Source: an uncultured Bacteroidia bacterium (GTDB lineage: Bacteria > Bacteroidota > Bacteroidia > Bacteroidales > UBA932). Taken from it: a stretch of DNA of 5,162 bases. Position 1 is the stretch's first letter; each line of letters starts with the position of its first letter. Positions 1 to 5,162 of the stretch are shown here, one piece after another. The DNA lies in NCBI GenBank assembly GCA_902797895.1, contig CADBUS010000167.1, positions 1-5,162 on the forward strand, given 5' to 3'. The notes beneath the pieces are model-generated. The model had not been told where the DNA came from and made no database searches. It was given only the letters and a program-made list of their open reading frames with translations. The position numbers and the translations under genes are program-made.

Positions 1-1
1 C

Positions 2-295
2 AAGGAGCATGAGGTAATAATTGGTGTTTACCGCCTCACAATGAAAACCGGTTCCGACAACTTCCGCCAGAGTGCCATCCAGGGCATCATGAAGCGCCTC
101 AAGGCCAAGGGCGCCAAGGTGATTATCTATGAGCCTACTCTGGAAGACGGTAGCACCTTCTTTGGCTCCAAAGTCGTCAATGACCTTTCCGCTTTCAAGT
201 CCCAAAGTGACTGCATAATAGCCAACCGTTATGAACAAGCCCTGGACGATGTCCAAGCCAAAGTCTACACGCGCGATATATTTAAAAGAGACTAG
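2..295 (+). CDS. ugd: UDP-glucose 6-dehydrogenase, C-terminal part (5' end outside window)
   Basis: The enzyme oxidises UDP-glucose to UDP-glucuronate in the cytoplasm with two NAD+, supplying glucuronate for capsule and exopolysaccharide. Only the last 97 codons are present, read from position 2 to the TAG at 293-295; full-length relatives are close to 390 residues. The visible part is the UDP-binding C-terminal domain. It has the conserved YRLTMKTGSDNFRQSAI segment, in which the Arg of SDNFR contributes to substrate binding, then KGAKVIIYEP, a DL..FK..SD.IIANR strand-helix unit and the terminal KVYTRDIF. These closely match the enterobacterial type of Ugd as I remember it. The ATG at 41 is internal and is not the start. 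GC is visibly higher than in the genes that follow, as expected for a resident gene beside an accessory region. No clear terminator hairpin follows the stop. Confidence 0.95.
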   Translation, partial: KEHEVIIGVYRLTMKTGSDNFRQSAIQGIMKRLKAKGAKVIIYEPTLEDGSTFFGSKVVNDLSAFKSQSDCIIANRYEQALDDVQAKVYTRDIFKRD

Positions 296-299
296 ATCA

Positions 300-336
300 T
301 TGCCGAGTAACTGCCGACTAGCTGCCGAGTAATTGT
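300..336. repeat. 11-bp repeat array, copy 1
   Basis: Three consecutive 11-bp units of consensus CTGCCGAGTAA begin at 300, 311 and 322 and are followed by a TTGT tail. The middle unit ends ACTAG instead of AGTAA, and the first begins TT instead of CT. The array starts five bases after the ugd stop. The 11-bp period is about one helical turn, so all units present the same DNA face. The function is unknown: it could be an intergenic repeat family, a protein-binding array or a recombination scar. Confidence 0.8.
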
Positions 337-400
337 TGTTTATTGAATAGAAGAGTGTTTCAAATATGGCTCAGAAGTGTTACAAACACTGATTACCATA
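337..400. other. Spacer between the two repeat arrays with a short hairpin
   Basis: This AT-rich stretch has no open frame of note. AGTGTT at 376-381 and AACACT at 385-390 can pair into a 6-bp stem with a 3-nt loop. A second AGTGTTT at 354-360 can pair alternatively with AAACACT at 384-390, so two mutually exclusive stems are possible. There is no T-run after either stem, so an intrinsic terminator is not supported. Confidence 0.4.
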
Positions 401-444
401 TTGCCGACCAGCTGCCGAGTAACTGCCGACTAATTGTCAAGTAG
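401..444. repeat. 11-bp repeat array, copy 2
   Basis: Units begin at 401, 412 and 423, with a degenerate fourth at 434-444. They are of the same CTGCCGAGTAA type as the array at 300-336. Both arrays start with a TTGCCGA unit, hold three good units and end with TTGT, which suggests duplication of a roughly 37-bp block at a spacing of 101 bp. The array ends eight bases before the ATG of the AlbA_2 remnant, so it sits where that gene's leader or promoter would be. Confidence 0.78.
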
Positions 445-451
445 AGCAATT

Positions 452-802
452 ATGACCTTAATAAGATCACAATATCAACCAATTCTGACTCTTGATTATA
501 TGATTAAAGAGCCGGAAAATAAGATATTTGATAGGAAGTCAGCTAAAATAAAACCATCCGATTTGGCAGAAACCATTTCCGGATTTGCAAATGCAGATGG
601 TGGTACTGTTGTTATTGGCATTACTGATAAAACCAGAGAATTTGAGGGCGTTAAGATAATTGGTGATAAAATTGGCGATTTGATGTCTGCACACAAGGAT
701 CATTGTGCGCCAATGCCTCAGTGTACTATTGAGAAGTTGGATATTACCAATGCTCAAGGCCAGCCAGACGCACTTTTATTAATACCAATGGAGTACTTTT
801 GA
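452..802 (+). pseudogene. Truncated AlbA_2 (Schlafen/AAA_4-type) putative DNA-binding domain protein
   Basis: The 116 codons match the beginning of AlbA_2-domain proteins, a nucleic-acid-binding family often linked to transcriptional control or defence and usually several hundred residues long. Visible hallmarks (numbered from the ATG at 452) are PENKIFDRKSAKIKPSDLA at about 21-39, then SGFANADGGTVVIGI at 43-57, and a last strand ending DALLLI near 108-113. In relatives that strand leads into a Y.RVGD-like segment and a long C-terminal half; here both are missing and the frame stops at 800-802. A TTG at 434 would extend the frame but lies inside the repeat array, so the ATG is preferred. An ATG at 500 is possible but would cut into the conserved N-terminal helix. 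The sequence after position 782 matches a different family, so the gene looks cut off by a deletion rather than by a point mutation alone. Confidence 0.75.
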
Positions 803-1074
803 TAAGTGGGAAGATGTTAAAGATGGCTTTATAGGTCATGGCCTGTATCTTTTTGGTAAATATACTGAAACTAATAACTCTGTGAAGTTTATCTATTTGG
901 GTATGGCATCATCGCTTAGTACTCAACCATCATAAGGAAGATTGTATCAAACGTAACGGCGCTAATTGCATTGGTATTCATTTGATGAATAACTCAACAC
1001 CAGAATCTCGTAAAGCGGCAGAATCTGATATTCTGGCTGCTAACAGTTTTACTTGTAACGATCAGGAGAATTGA
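788..1074 (+). pseudogene. Frameshifted GIY-YIG nuclease-like gene remnant
   Basis: Three frames joined by two shifts give one coherent domain of about 95 residues. ATG GAG TAC TTT at 788 is followed by a TGA stop. Moving one base forward at the T-run (797-800) opens FDKWEDVKDGF and then GLYLFGKY, about ten residues, and IYLGMASSLST; that frame stops at 933-935. A second one-base forward shift near 921-926 gives LNHHKEDCIKRNGANC, TPESRKAAESDIL and a final CNDQEN before the TGA at 1072-1074. GLY...IYLG at the right spacing, a following RLxxH-like helix, a late Glu in AAESDIL and a CN end fit the GIY-YIG endonuclease fold. The usual Lys after YIG is Met here, and the Arg before LNHH has been lost at the shift. 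The gene is very probably dead. The family call is by eye. Confidence 0.55.
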
Positions 1075-1210
1075 TTTGCGACCCAGAGCTAACAGGTCTT
1101 TACGCTCTGCCTGGGGCTCTTGCTGACAACAGGTTAGTGAATTCTTCCGTAAAGCCGAGCCTCGCTTCTCGCCATAAATAGCATGTAACAAAAGTTTAAA
1201 CACCAGAAAT
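1075..1210. other. Intergenic stretch before the SIR2-STAND gene
   Basis: No gene is supported. Positions about 1078-1170 are noticeably more GC-rich than the genes on either side, and the last 40 bases are AT-rich and A-rich. The lack of a Shine-Dalgarno motif before 1211 is normal for Bacteroidota. A TTGATTTG at 1071-1078 is one base off the Bacteroidota -7 consensus TAnnTTTG, but no convincing -33 TTG partner was found, so no promoter is called. Confidence 0.4.
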
Positions 1211-3670
1211 ATGGATATTAATATTAATAACTTGGATGAAGTTATTGGAAAAATTCTGGAAGGTAATTGTATTCTTTTCCTTGGCTCAGGCTTTTCTGCT
1301 GGGGCTGTTAATGTATTGGACGAAAAGATGCCTATTGGTGGCGGTCTTGCCAAAATATTGGATGACAAAACAGGAGAGAATAGTGAAGGCGATTTAGAGG
1401 AAGCATCAGAGAGTTATATTGACAAATACGGAGAAGTAGCCCTGGCTCAACTGTTGAGGAATATCTTCTCTGTAAAAACTCCATCTAATGGCCAGATAGA
1501 AGTATGTGGATGTAAATGGAGACGTATTTACACTACGAATTACGATAATGCCGTTGAACAGATATTGGCAAAATCCGGCAAACAGTTTTTGCCGGTCACC
1601 CTTTCATCCGACTCGCAGGATTTTGTCAATAAAAGGGAGATTGTAGTGCATCTAAACGGCAGTGTTTATAACCTGTCTGCTGGTACAATGTCCACTGAGT
1701 TTAAGTTGACGTCGAGTAGCTATCTTACACAACTGTTCTTGGATAGTTCATGGCAGAATTTGTTTGAGTATGACATCAGGGACAGTGACCTTATTGTTTT
1801 CATAGGCTTCTCTCTCCGTTATGATCTGGACATCAAAAGACTCTTGTGGGAAGATAGTGACACGAAAAAGAAATGTGTTTTTATTATGGCCGAGGGGGAG
1901 GACCCCCAGAATATAAAGAAAGCGAATCGTTTTGGTGTCACATATCCCATAGGATTGGATACATTTGGTAAGAAGATAGCTGAAACAAAACGTTTAAAGC
2001 CGGTTGTGGCAACAAAACTCAATCGTCCGTATTTGTGTTTCCGAACACCTGTCATTCAAAATATATCAATTTCGAAAATTCCAGATAGTAGTATAACAGA
2101 CTTGTTCCTGTTTGGAAAAGTAGACGAGCTTTTGTTGCAGAAATCAAGCGAATATCCTGACACGCTTTATTACTATATCAATCGCAATGAGTGTGATGCG
2201 GTATTGACGCAGCTAGAAAATGGCGCAAAAGATATTCTGGTTCATAGTGACTTGGGTAATGGGAAGACATTATTCATTAAAGGATTGATGCTTCGCCTGC
2301 TTAAGGAAGACTATAAGGTATATGAGTACACAAAGTTTTATGCCAGTTTAACGGACGAGATAGAAAGGATATGCAGTGAAGGTGATCCAAATACTGTAAT
2401 TATTGTAGAGAACTACAATGCTAACCGCAAAATAGTCGAGGTAATACAAACCTACCGTAATAAGCAGCGGTTGATTGTTAGCGAGCGTTCCGTAACCAAT
2501 GACCTGTCATACGACTGGCTACGAGAACTCGTGAAACGCGATTTTTATGAGGTTGATGTAAACAGGTTGAATGATGGCGAGATCAATCAGTGCATGTCTA
2601 TTCTTGATCAGTTCGGTCTCTGGCGTAAATATTCCGACCTCCGCGATGATAAGAAACTTGAATTGTTGAAGTCTAATTGTAAGAGTAGTTTGAAACTGAT
2701 TCTTCTTGAAGTAATCAATTCTACAGACATAAGAAAAAGGATAGAAGGAGATATCAAGAAAATTAGCAAGGAGCATGATGTTTATCAAGCAATGGTTCTG
2801 ATGTTGGTCAGCAACTTGTTGGATTGGAATATTAGTCTTGATGGCATCTCTTATGCTTTGGGCAATACAATAAAGGGGAATGCGTCTTTCCGACGCAATG
2901 AGGTTGTAAAAGAATATATAGACTTCGGAAATTCAGAGCTCAAGGTTAAGTCTTCCATCTTGTCCGAGGTTATCCTAACCCATATTATGGATGTGGATGT
3001 GGTAAGAGAGACTCTTGTTAAAGCATTTAAGAATTTCGATAAAAAACTTGGCGACCCCGAATACAACAAGTATATGAAGACCATCCTGTCGTATGCAAGT
3101 TTGCAAAGGGTATTTAACAAGGAAGAAGGTGATGTGTTCAATAGTAATATTGTAGTTTTGTTCGAAGACATCAGGAGCTGTCGGTTCTGCGAGAATAATC
3201 CGCATTATTGGCTACAGTATGCCATCGCGAAACTAGGGGAACAAAAATATGATGAGGCAAAGATGTATTTTGAGAATGCTTATTCTTTTGCCAAACGCCG
3301 TGCGGGCTTTGATACCTATCAGATAGATAACCATTACGCCCGTTACTTACTTGAAAATGTCATTTATACTAATGCGGATGATGATTTTTTTAAGGCATTT
3401 AGGCAGGCTCACAGTATTTTGACGGATAAAAGTCATCTGAAGGACACAAAGTATTATCCTTTCAAAGTGGCAAGAAGTTATCAGCCCTTTTACTATAAGT
3501 TCAAAACGAGGATGGATAAAAAGGAACAAGCTTTCTTCCATCAGGCCTGTCTTCAAATTGACTCAATGATTAAGAGTTATAAAAATGCCATTCCTGCATA
3601 TAGAACAAAGCACGAAGTAAGAGATGCGGAGGTTAAGATTGGACAAATCCTTCGCGAAATGGAGACATAA
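1211..3670 (+). CDS. SIR2-like NADase / STAND NTPase protein, putative anti-phage (Avs5-like)
   Basis: This is an intact 819-aa cytoplasmic protein without signal peptide or membrane segments. Residues about 1-260 form a SIR2-like domain: GSGFSAGA at 25-32 (NAD-binding GAGxS type), TTNYD at 108-112, HLNG at 147-150 and FIGFSLRYD at 197-205. N110 and H147 sit where the catalytic Asn and His of ThsA-type NADases are. A STAND-like NTPase follows: P-loop VHSDLGNGKT at 344-353, hydrophobic strand TVIIVEN at 395-401 as Walker B, and RLIVSERS at 420-427 as the sensor strand. A winged-helix-like segment (about 445-560) and a helical C-terminus with a TPR-like stretch (about 660-740) complete it; the latter is the probable sensor. 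By family knowledge such proteins oligomerise on a phage trigger and deplete NAD+, aborting infection. The ATG at 1211 is the only ATG after the in-frame stop at 1175-1177 and precedes the SIR2 fold properly. Oddities: Ser345 replaces the first P-loop Gly, and the Walker B acid is Glu followed by Asn. The Avs5 subtype is inferred; SIR2-STAND architecture is firmer. Confidence 0.85.
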   Translation: MDININNLDEVIGKILEGNCILFLGSGFSAGAVNVLDEKMPIGGGLAKILDDKTGENSEGDLEEASESYIDKYGEVALAQLLRNIFSVKTPSNGQIEVCGCKWRRIYTTNYDNAVEQILAKSGKQFLPVTLSSDSQDFVNKREIVVHLNGSVYNLSAGTMSTEFKLTSSSYLTQLFLDSSWQNLFEYDIRDSDLIVFIGFSLRYDLDIKRLLWEDSDTKKKCVFIMAEGEDPQNIKKANRFGVTYPIGLDTFGKKIAETKRLKPVVATKLNRPYLCFRTPVIQNISISKIPDSSITDLFLFGKVDELLLQKSSEYPDTLYYYINRNECDAVLTQLENGAKDILVHSDLGNGKTLFIKGLMLRLLKEDYKVYEYTKFYASLTDEIERICSEGDPNTVIIVENYNANRKIVEVIQTYRNKQRLIVSERSVTNDLSYDWLRELVKRDFYEVDVNRLNDGEINQCMSILDQFGLWRKYSDLRDDKKLELLKSNCKSSLKLILLEVINSTDIRKRIEGDIKKISKEHDVYQAMVLMLVSNLLDWNISLDGISYALGNTIKGNASFRRNEVVKEYIDFGNSELKVKSSILSEVILTHIMDVDVVRETLVKAFKNFDKKLGDPEYNKYMKTILSYASLQRVFNKEEGDVFNSNIVVLFEDIRSCRFCENNPHYWLQYAIAKLGEQKYDEAKMYFENAYSFAKRRAGFDTYQIDNHYARYLLENVIYTNADDDFFKAFRQAHSILTDKSHLKDTKYYPFKVARSYQPFYYKFKTRMDKKEQAFFHQACLQIDSMIKSYKNAIPAYRTKHEVRDAEVKIGQILREMET

Positions 3671-3949
3671 CATGAGATGAGCGGCCACATAGCCAACATG
3701 TCTTACGCGTATGGATTCTCGTATTCTTGATAGCTAAGATTCAAAAATAATTATCACTCCTTTTTTACCCAAGCGACTGAACTCCTACCTTAGGACGTCA
3801 TCCATAACTTACAAGAGAGAGTAATATACAGGAAAAAGTCACACATCCCCCGCACCTCATGGTGCCCCGCACAAGTTGACAATCTACGGCCACCGGTGCA
3901 ATATGAACAGACTTAGAGCCCTTCCCATAGGATATAGTAAACAAATAAA
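3671..3949. other. Non-coding gap between the SIR2-STAND gene and the 315-aa gene
   Basis: I see no gene in these 279 bases; all frames are broken and no protein motif emerges. Small structures are a TCCTA/TAGGA stem at 3783-3795, a GCACC/GGTGC stem at 3852-3865 (5 bp, 4-nt loop) and the palindrome CACCGGTG at 3891-3898. A T6 run at 3761-3766 has no GC-rich stem before it. A perfect TTGACA at 3876-3881 has only a poor -10 match (CAATAT) 17 bp on and is not the Bacteroidota consensus. The gap is long enough for the next gene to have its own promoter. The last bases before 3950 are an A-rich leader. Confidence 0.5.
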
Positions 3950-4897
3950 ATGAATATCGTCGATTTCAGCCGCCAGGCCAATTATATGCTTCTTGGAGCC
4001 ACAAATGCCGTCAAGAAAGATTTGAGGCCGGGGCATACCTTTCAGGAGCCGGACTATCTTACCGCGATAGTTACAAAGTTCCCGCTGCTGATGAATAGCA
4101 CGTGGCATCATGTGAATTATGGCGGTTGTTTTATCCACAAGAGTCCACAGGTGACTTTCAAGAAAGGGGGCCGATGTGAGGCTGGTGACTTGTTGGTGTT
4201 GTGCCGGAAAGCTGTAGGGACGGATTATAGATACAACGCAGCCTTATTCCAGCTGAAAAGACTTGAAGAAGACGAAGAATACCAAGTGACCAAACCCAAT
4301 GAGTTAATCCAGTATGATCTTTATACAGAGTGGCCGGAGTTCTCTATAGGAGGAACGTTCAATCCAGCTAAAGTTCACAATATCAATCCCAAGACGGTTA
4401 CTCCAGGTGCTCAGTATATGTTCATTAATGACCCTGACAATTATGTGCGTTATTATTGGTATGAGGAGTCTTATTTACATCACCCTTGTATTTTTACGCA
4501 CGCTATACCAGAGCCGGTAATGCAAAGCAGGGCCGATTTATCATTTGGACGTTTCCTTTGGGATTTTATTCATTGGCAGAACGGCAGACCAATATCATCT
4601 GAGAAAAGGGCTGTCAATGACGAATGGTCGCGTTTCATTTGGGATTTAATTCGAAAGACCAGAAACGTGATGATTCAGAACATCAATGTGAGAGTTCAAC
4701 GAAAGAATGGAATTGCAAAGCAGCAGGGAGATTTCTTCAACTTGTTGACCACTAAGGATAGTATGTCCTTTTTGCCACAGTCCTATATTGACTGGACGAA
4801 TGGGGATAATGACGGTGGAAATGAAAGTGCAGACGAAACGATTAACGAAGAAGTTAATGGCGCCATATCTATACTCTTTATTGATGTGGGAGAGTAG
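3950..4897 (+). CDS. Uncharacterised protein with PD-(D/E)xK-like nuclease signature
   Basis: The 315-aa protein is cytoplasmic by appearance and I do not recognise it by name. The clearest motif is RCEAGDLLVL at 75-84 followed about 20 residues later by NAALFQLKRL at 96-105. An acidic residue in a hydrophobic strand, then a strand ending Q-x-K, is the variant catalytic core of PD-(D/E)xK nucleases (candidates E77, D80, Q101, K103). E33 in an N-terminal helix could be the extra acid. The segment after it, ELIQYDLYTEWPEF at 118-131, is tyrosine/tryptophan-rich and resembles the helix that follows QxK in some defence-linked proteins. The C-terminus has two similar FLWDFI/FIWDLI helices at 202-207 and 229-234 and an acidic tail (about 284-302). 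The ATG is well supported: TAG at 3935-3937 is in frame just upstream and the leader is A-rich. It follows the SIR2-STAND gene on the same strand after 279 bp. A structural or binding protein without catalysis is the main alternative. Confidence 0.7.
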   Translation: MNIVDFSRQANYMLLGATNAVKKDLRPGHTFQEPDYLTAIVTKFPLLMNSTWHHVNYGGCFIHKSPQVTFKKGGRCEAGDLLVLCRKAVGTDYRYNAALFQLKRLEEDEEYQVTKPNELIQYDLYTEWPEFSIGGTFNPAKVHNINPKTVTPGAQYMFINDPDNYVRYYWYEESYLHHPCIFTHAIPEPVMQSRADLSFGRFLWDFIHWQNGRPISSEKRAVNDEWSRFIWDLIRKTRNVMIQNINVRVQRKNGIAKQQGDFFNLLTTKDSMSFLPQSYIDWTNGDNDGGNESADETINEEVNGAISILFIDVGE

Positions 4898-4898
4898 T

Positions 4899-4987
4899 AT
4901 AATCCAATAGTATGCGGGATTGGAGCCGATAGGCCGTACGGCCGCAGGCTCGGTTGACAGATTCGTCATTCAAAACTATTAGATTAT
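4899..4987. repeat. Nested inverted repeat with central 12-bp palindrome
   Basis: An outer inverted repeat pairs ATAATCCAATAGT (4899-4911) with ACTATTAGATTAT (4975-4987), 12 of 13 positions complementary. Inside it GAGCC at 4923-4927 pairs with GGCTC at 4947-4951, and these enclose the perfect palindrome GGCCGTACGGCC at 4932-4943. A competing stem pairs TCCAAT (4903-4908) with ATTGGA (4919-4924). The element begins two bases after the stop of the 315-aa gene. No U-tract follows the GC-rich core, so it is not a classical intrinsic terminator, although it may stabilise the mRNA 3' end. A recombination site, a small mobile remnant or a dimeric operator are alternatives. Confidence 0.6.
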
Positions 4988-5048
4988 TTCCGCAAATAAA
5001 AATTGTTTCCTTTCGCACAACAAATATAAGCAACATAACCCAAACTAA

Positions 5049-5162
5049 ATGAAGATAGATATACATACTCCAGATGCTAAGAAACTAAAAACCAAGATTC
5101 TGAAAGACGCTAAAGATGGCGACTTGAGTACCTGGGACTATAGGTCAAACAATGACGATAGC
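5049..5162 (+). CDS. Unrecognised small charged protein, N-terminal 38 codons (3' end outside window)
   Basis: An open frame starts with ATG at 5049, immediately after an in-frame TAA at 5046-5048, and stays open for 38 codons to the window edge. The leader is A-rich and lacks a Shine-Dalgarno motif, like the other starts here. The protein begins MKIDIHTPDAKKLKTKIL, followed by KDAKDGDLSTWDY. This is a Lys/Asp-rich, probably helical N-terminus with no signal peptide and no catalytic motif. The layout (short strand, helix, then a tWdY segment) recalls small hypothetical Bacteroidota proteins, but I cannot name a family. It follows the inverted-repeat region on the same strand and may have its own promoter. 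The shortness of the visible part limits certainty that it is a gene. Confidence 0.6.
   Translation, partial: MKIDIHTPDAKKLKTKILKDAKDGDLSTWDYRSNNDDS

Noticed and set aside
300..444. CRISPR array
   Set aside because: Units are 11 bp, contiguous without spacers, and only three to four per block; there are no cas genes.
434..451. TTG at 434 as the start of the AlbA_2 reading frame
   Set aside because: It falls within the 11-bp repeat array and adds six residues with no resemblance to the family; the ATG at 452 keeps all conserved parts.
994..1368. Open frame of 124 codons on the minus strand
   Set aside because: It overlaps the start of the SIR2 gene and the frameshifted remnant, and its translation has no domain features; it is a shadow.
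2519..3556. Several minus-strand open frames of 69-106 codons inside the SIR2-STAND gene
   Set aside because: They are antisense shadows of a strongly supported coding region and show no independent protein features.
3677..3730. Small ORF of 17 codons after the SIR2-STAND stop (ATG at 3677)
   Set aside because: It is very short, has no motif and no supporting context.
3740..3766. Intrinsic terminator ending in T6 after the SIR2-STAND gene
   Set aside because: The sequence before the T-run is AT-rich with no stable GC stem.
3876..3904. Sigma-70 type promoter TTGACA with CAATAT 17 bp on
   Set aside because: The -10 match is only three of six and the Bacteroidota consensus (TTG at -33, TAnnTTTG at -7) is not met, so it is likely chance.
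4646..4969. Open frame of 107 codons on the minus strand
   Set aside because: It lies mostly opposite the 315-aa gene, crosses the inverted repeat and has no recognisable motif.

Overview
The window looks like part of a Bacteroidota chromosome (Bacteroides/Prevotella-like). The evidence is the A-rich, Shine-Dalgarno-poor leaders before the start codons, moderate-to-low GC, and the C-terminal end of a UDP-glucose 6-dehydrogenase of the kind found at the edge of capsule or exopolysaccharide loci. Genus and species cannot be fixed from the sequence alone. All complete genes and all gene remnants are on the + strand.

Layout. (1) Positions 2-295 hold the last 97 codons of ugd, the conserved housekeeping edge. 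(2) Positions 296-451 are non-coding and carry two small arrays of an 11-bp unit (consensus CTGCCGAGTAA). The arrays are direct copies of each other about 101 bp apart, with a short hairpin between them. (3) Positions 452-1074 are a gene graveyard: an AlbA_2/Schlafen-type DNA-binding domain cut off after about 110 residues, joined directly to a frameshifted GIY-YIG nuclease-like gene. (4) Positions 1075-1210 are non-coding and more GC-rich. (5) Positions 1211-3670 encode an intact 819-aa protein with an N-terminal SIR2-like NADase domain, a central STAND-type P-loop NTPase and a helical, probably TPR-like C-terminus. This is the architecture of Avs5-like (SIR2-STAND) anti-phage proteins. (6) Positions 3671-3949 are a non-coding gap. 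(7) Positions 3950-4897 encode a 315-aa protein I do not recognise by name. It has a plausible PD-(D/E)xK-superfamily nuclease signature of the E-x-x-D...Q-x-K form. (8) Positions 4898-5048 contain a nested inverted repeat centred on a perfect 12-bp palindrome. (9) The first 38 codons of another small, charged, unrecognised protein start at 5049 and run off the end.

Interpretation. Between the ugd edge and the window end lies an accessory, defence-island-like region with decayed nucleic-acid-binding genes on one side and an intact putative abortive-infection protein on the other. The SIR2-STAND protein is expected to sense a phage component through its C-terminal region, oligomerise through the NTPase and deplete NAD+. 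This is inferred from family knowledge and not shown here. Whether the 315-aa nuclease-like protein and the 5049 gene belong to the same system is open: they share strand and neighbourhood, but a 279-bp gap and a structured 151-bp gap separate them, so they are probably not one tight operon.
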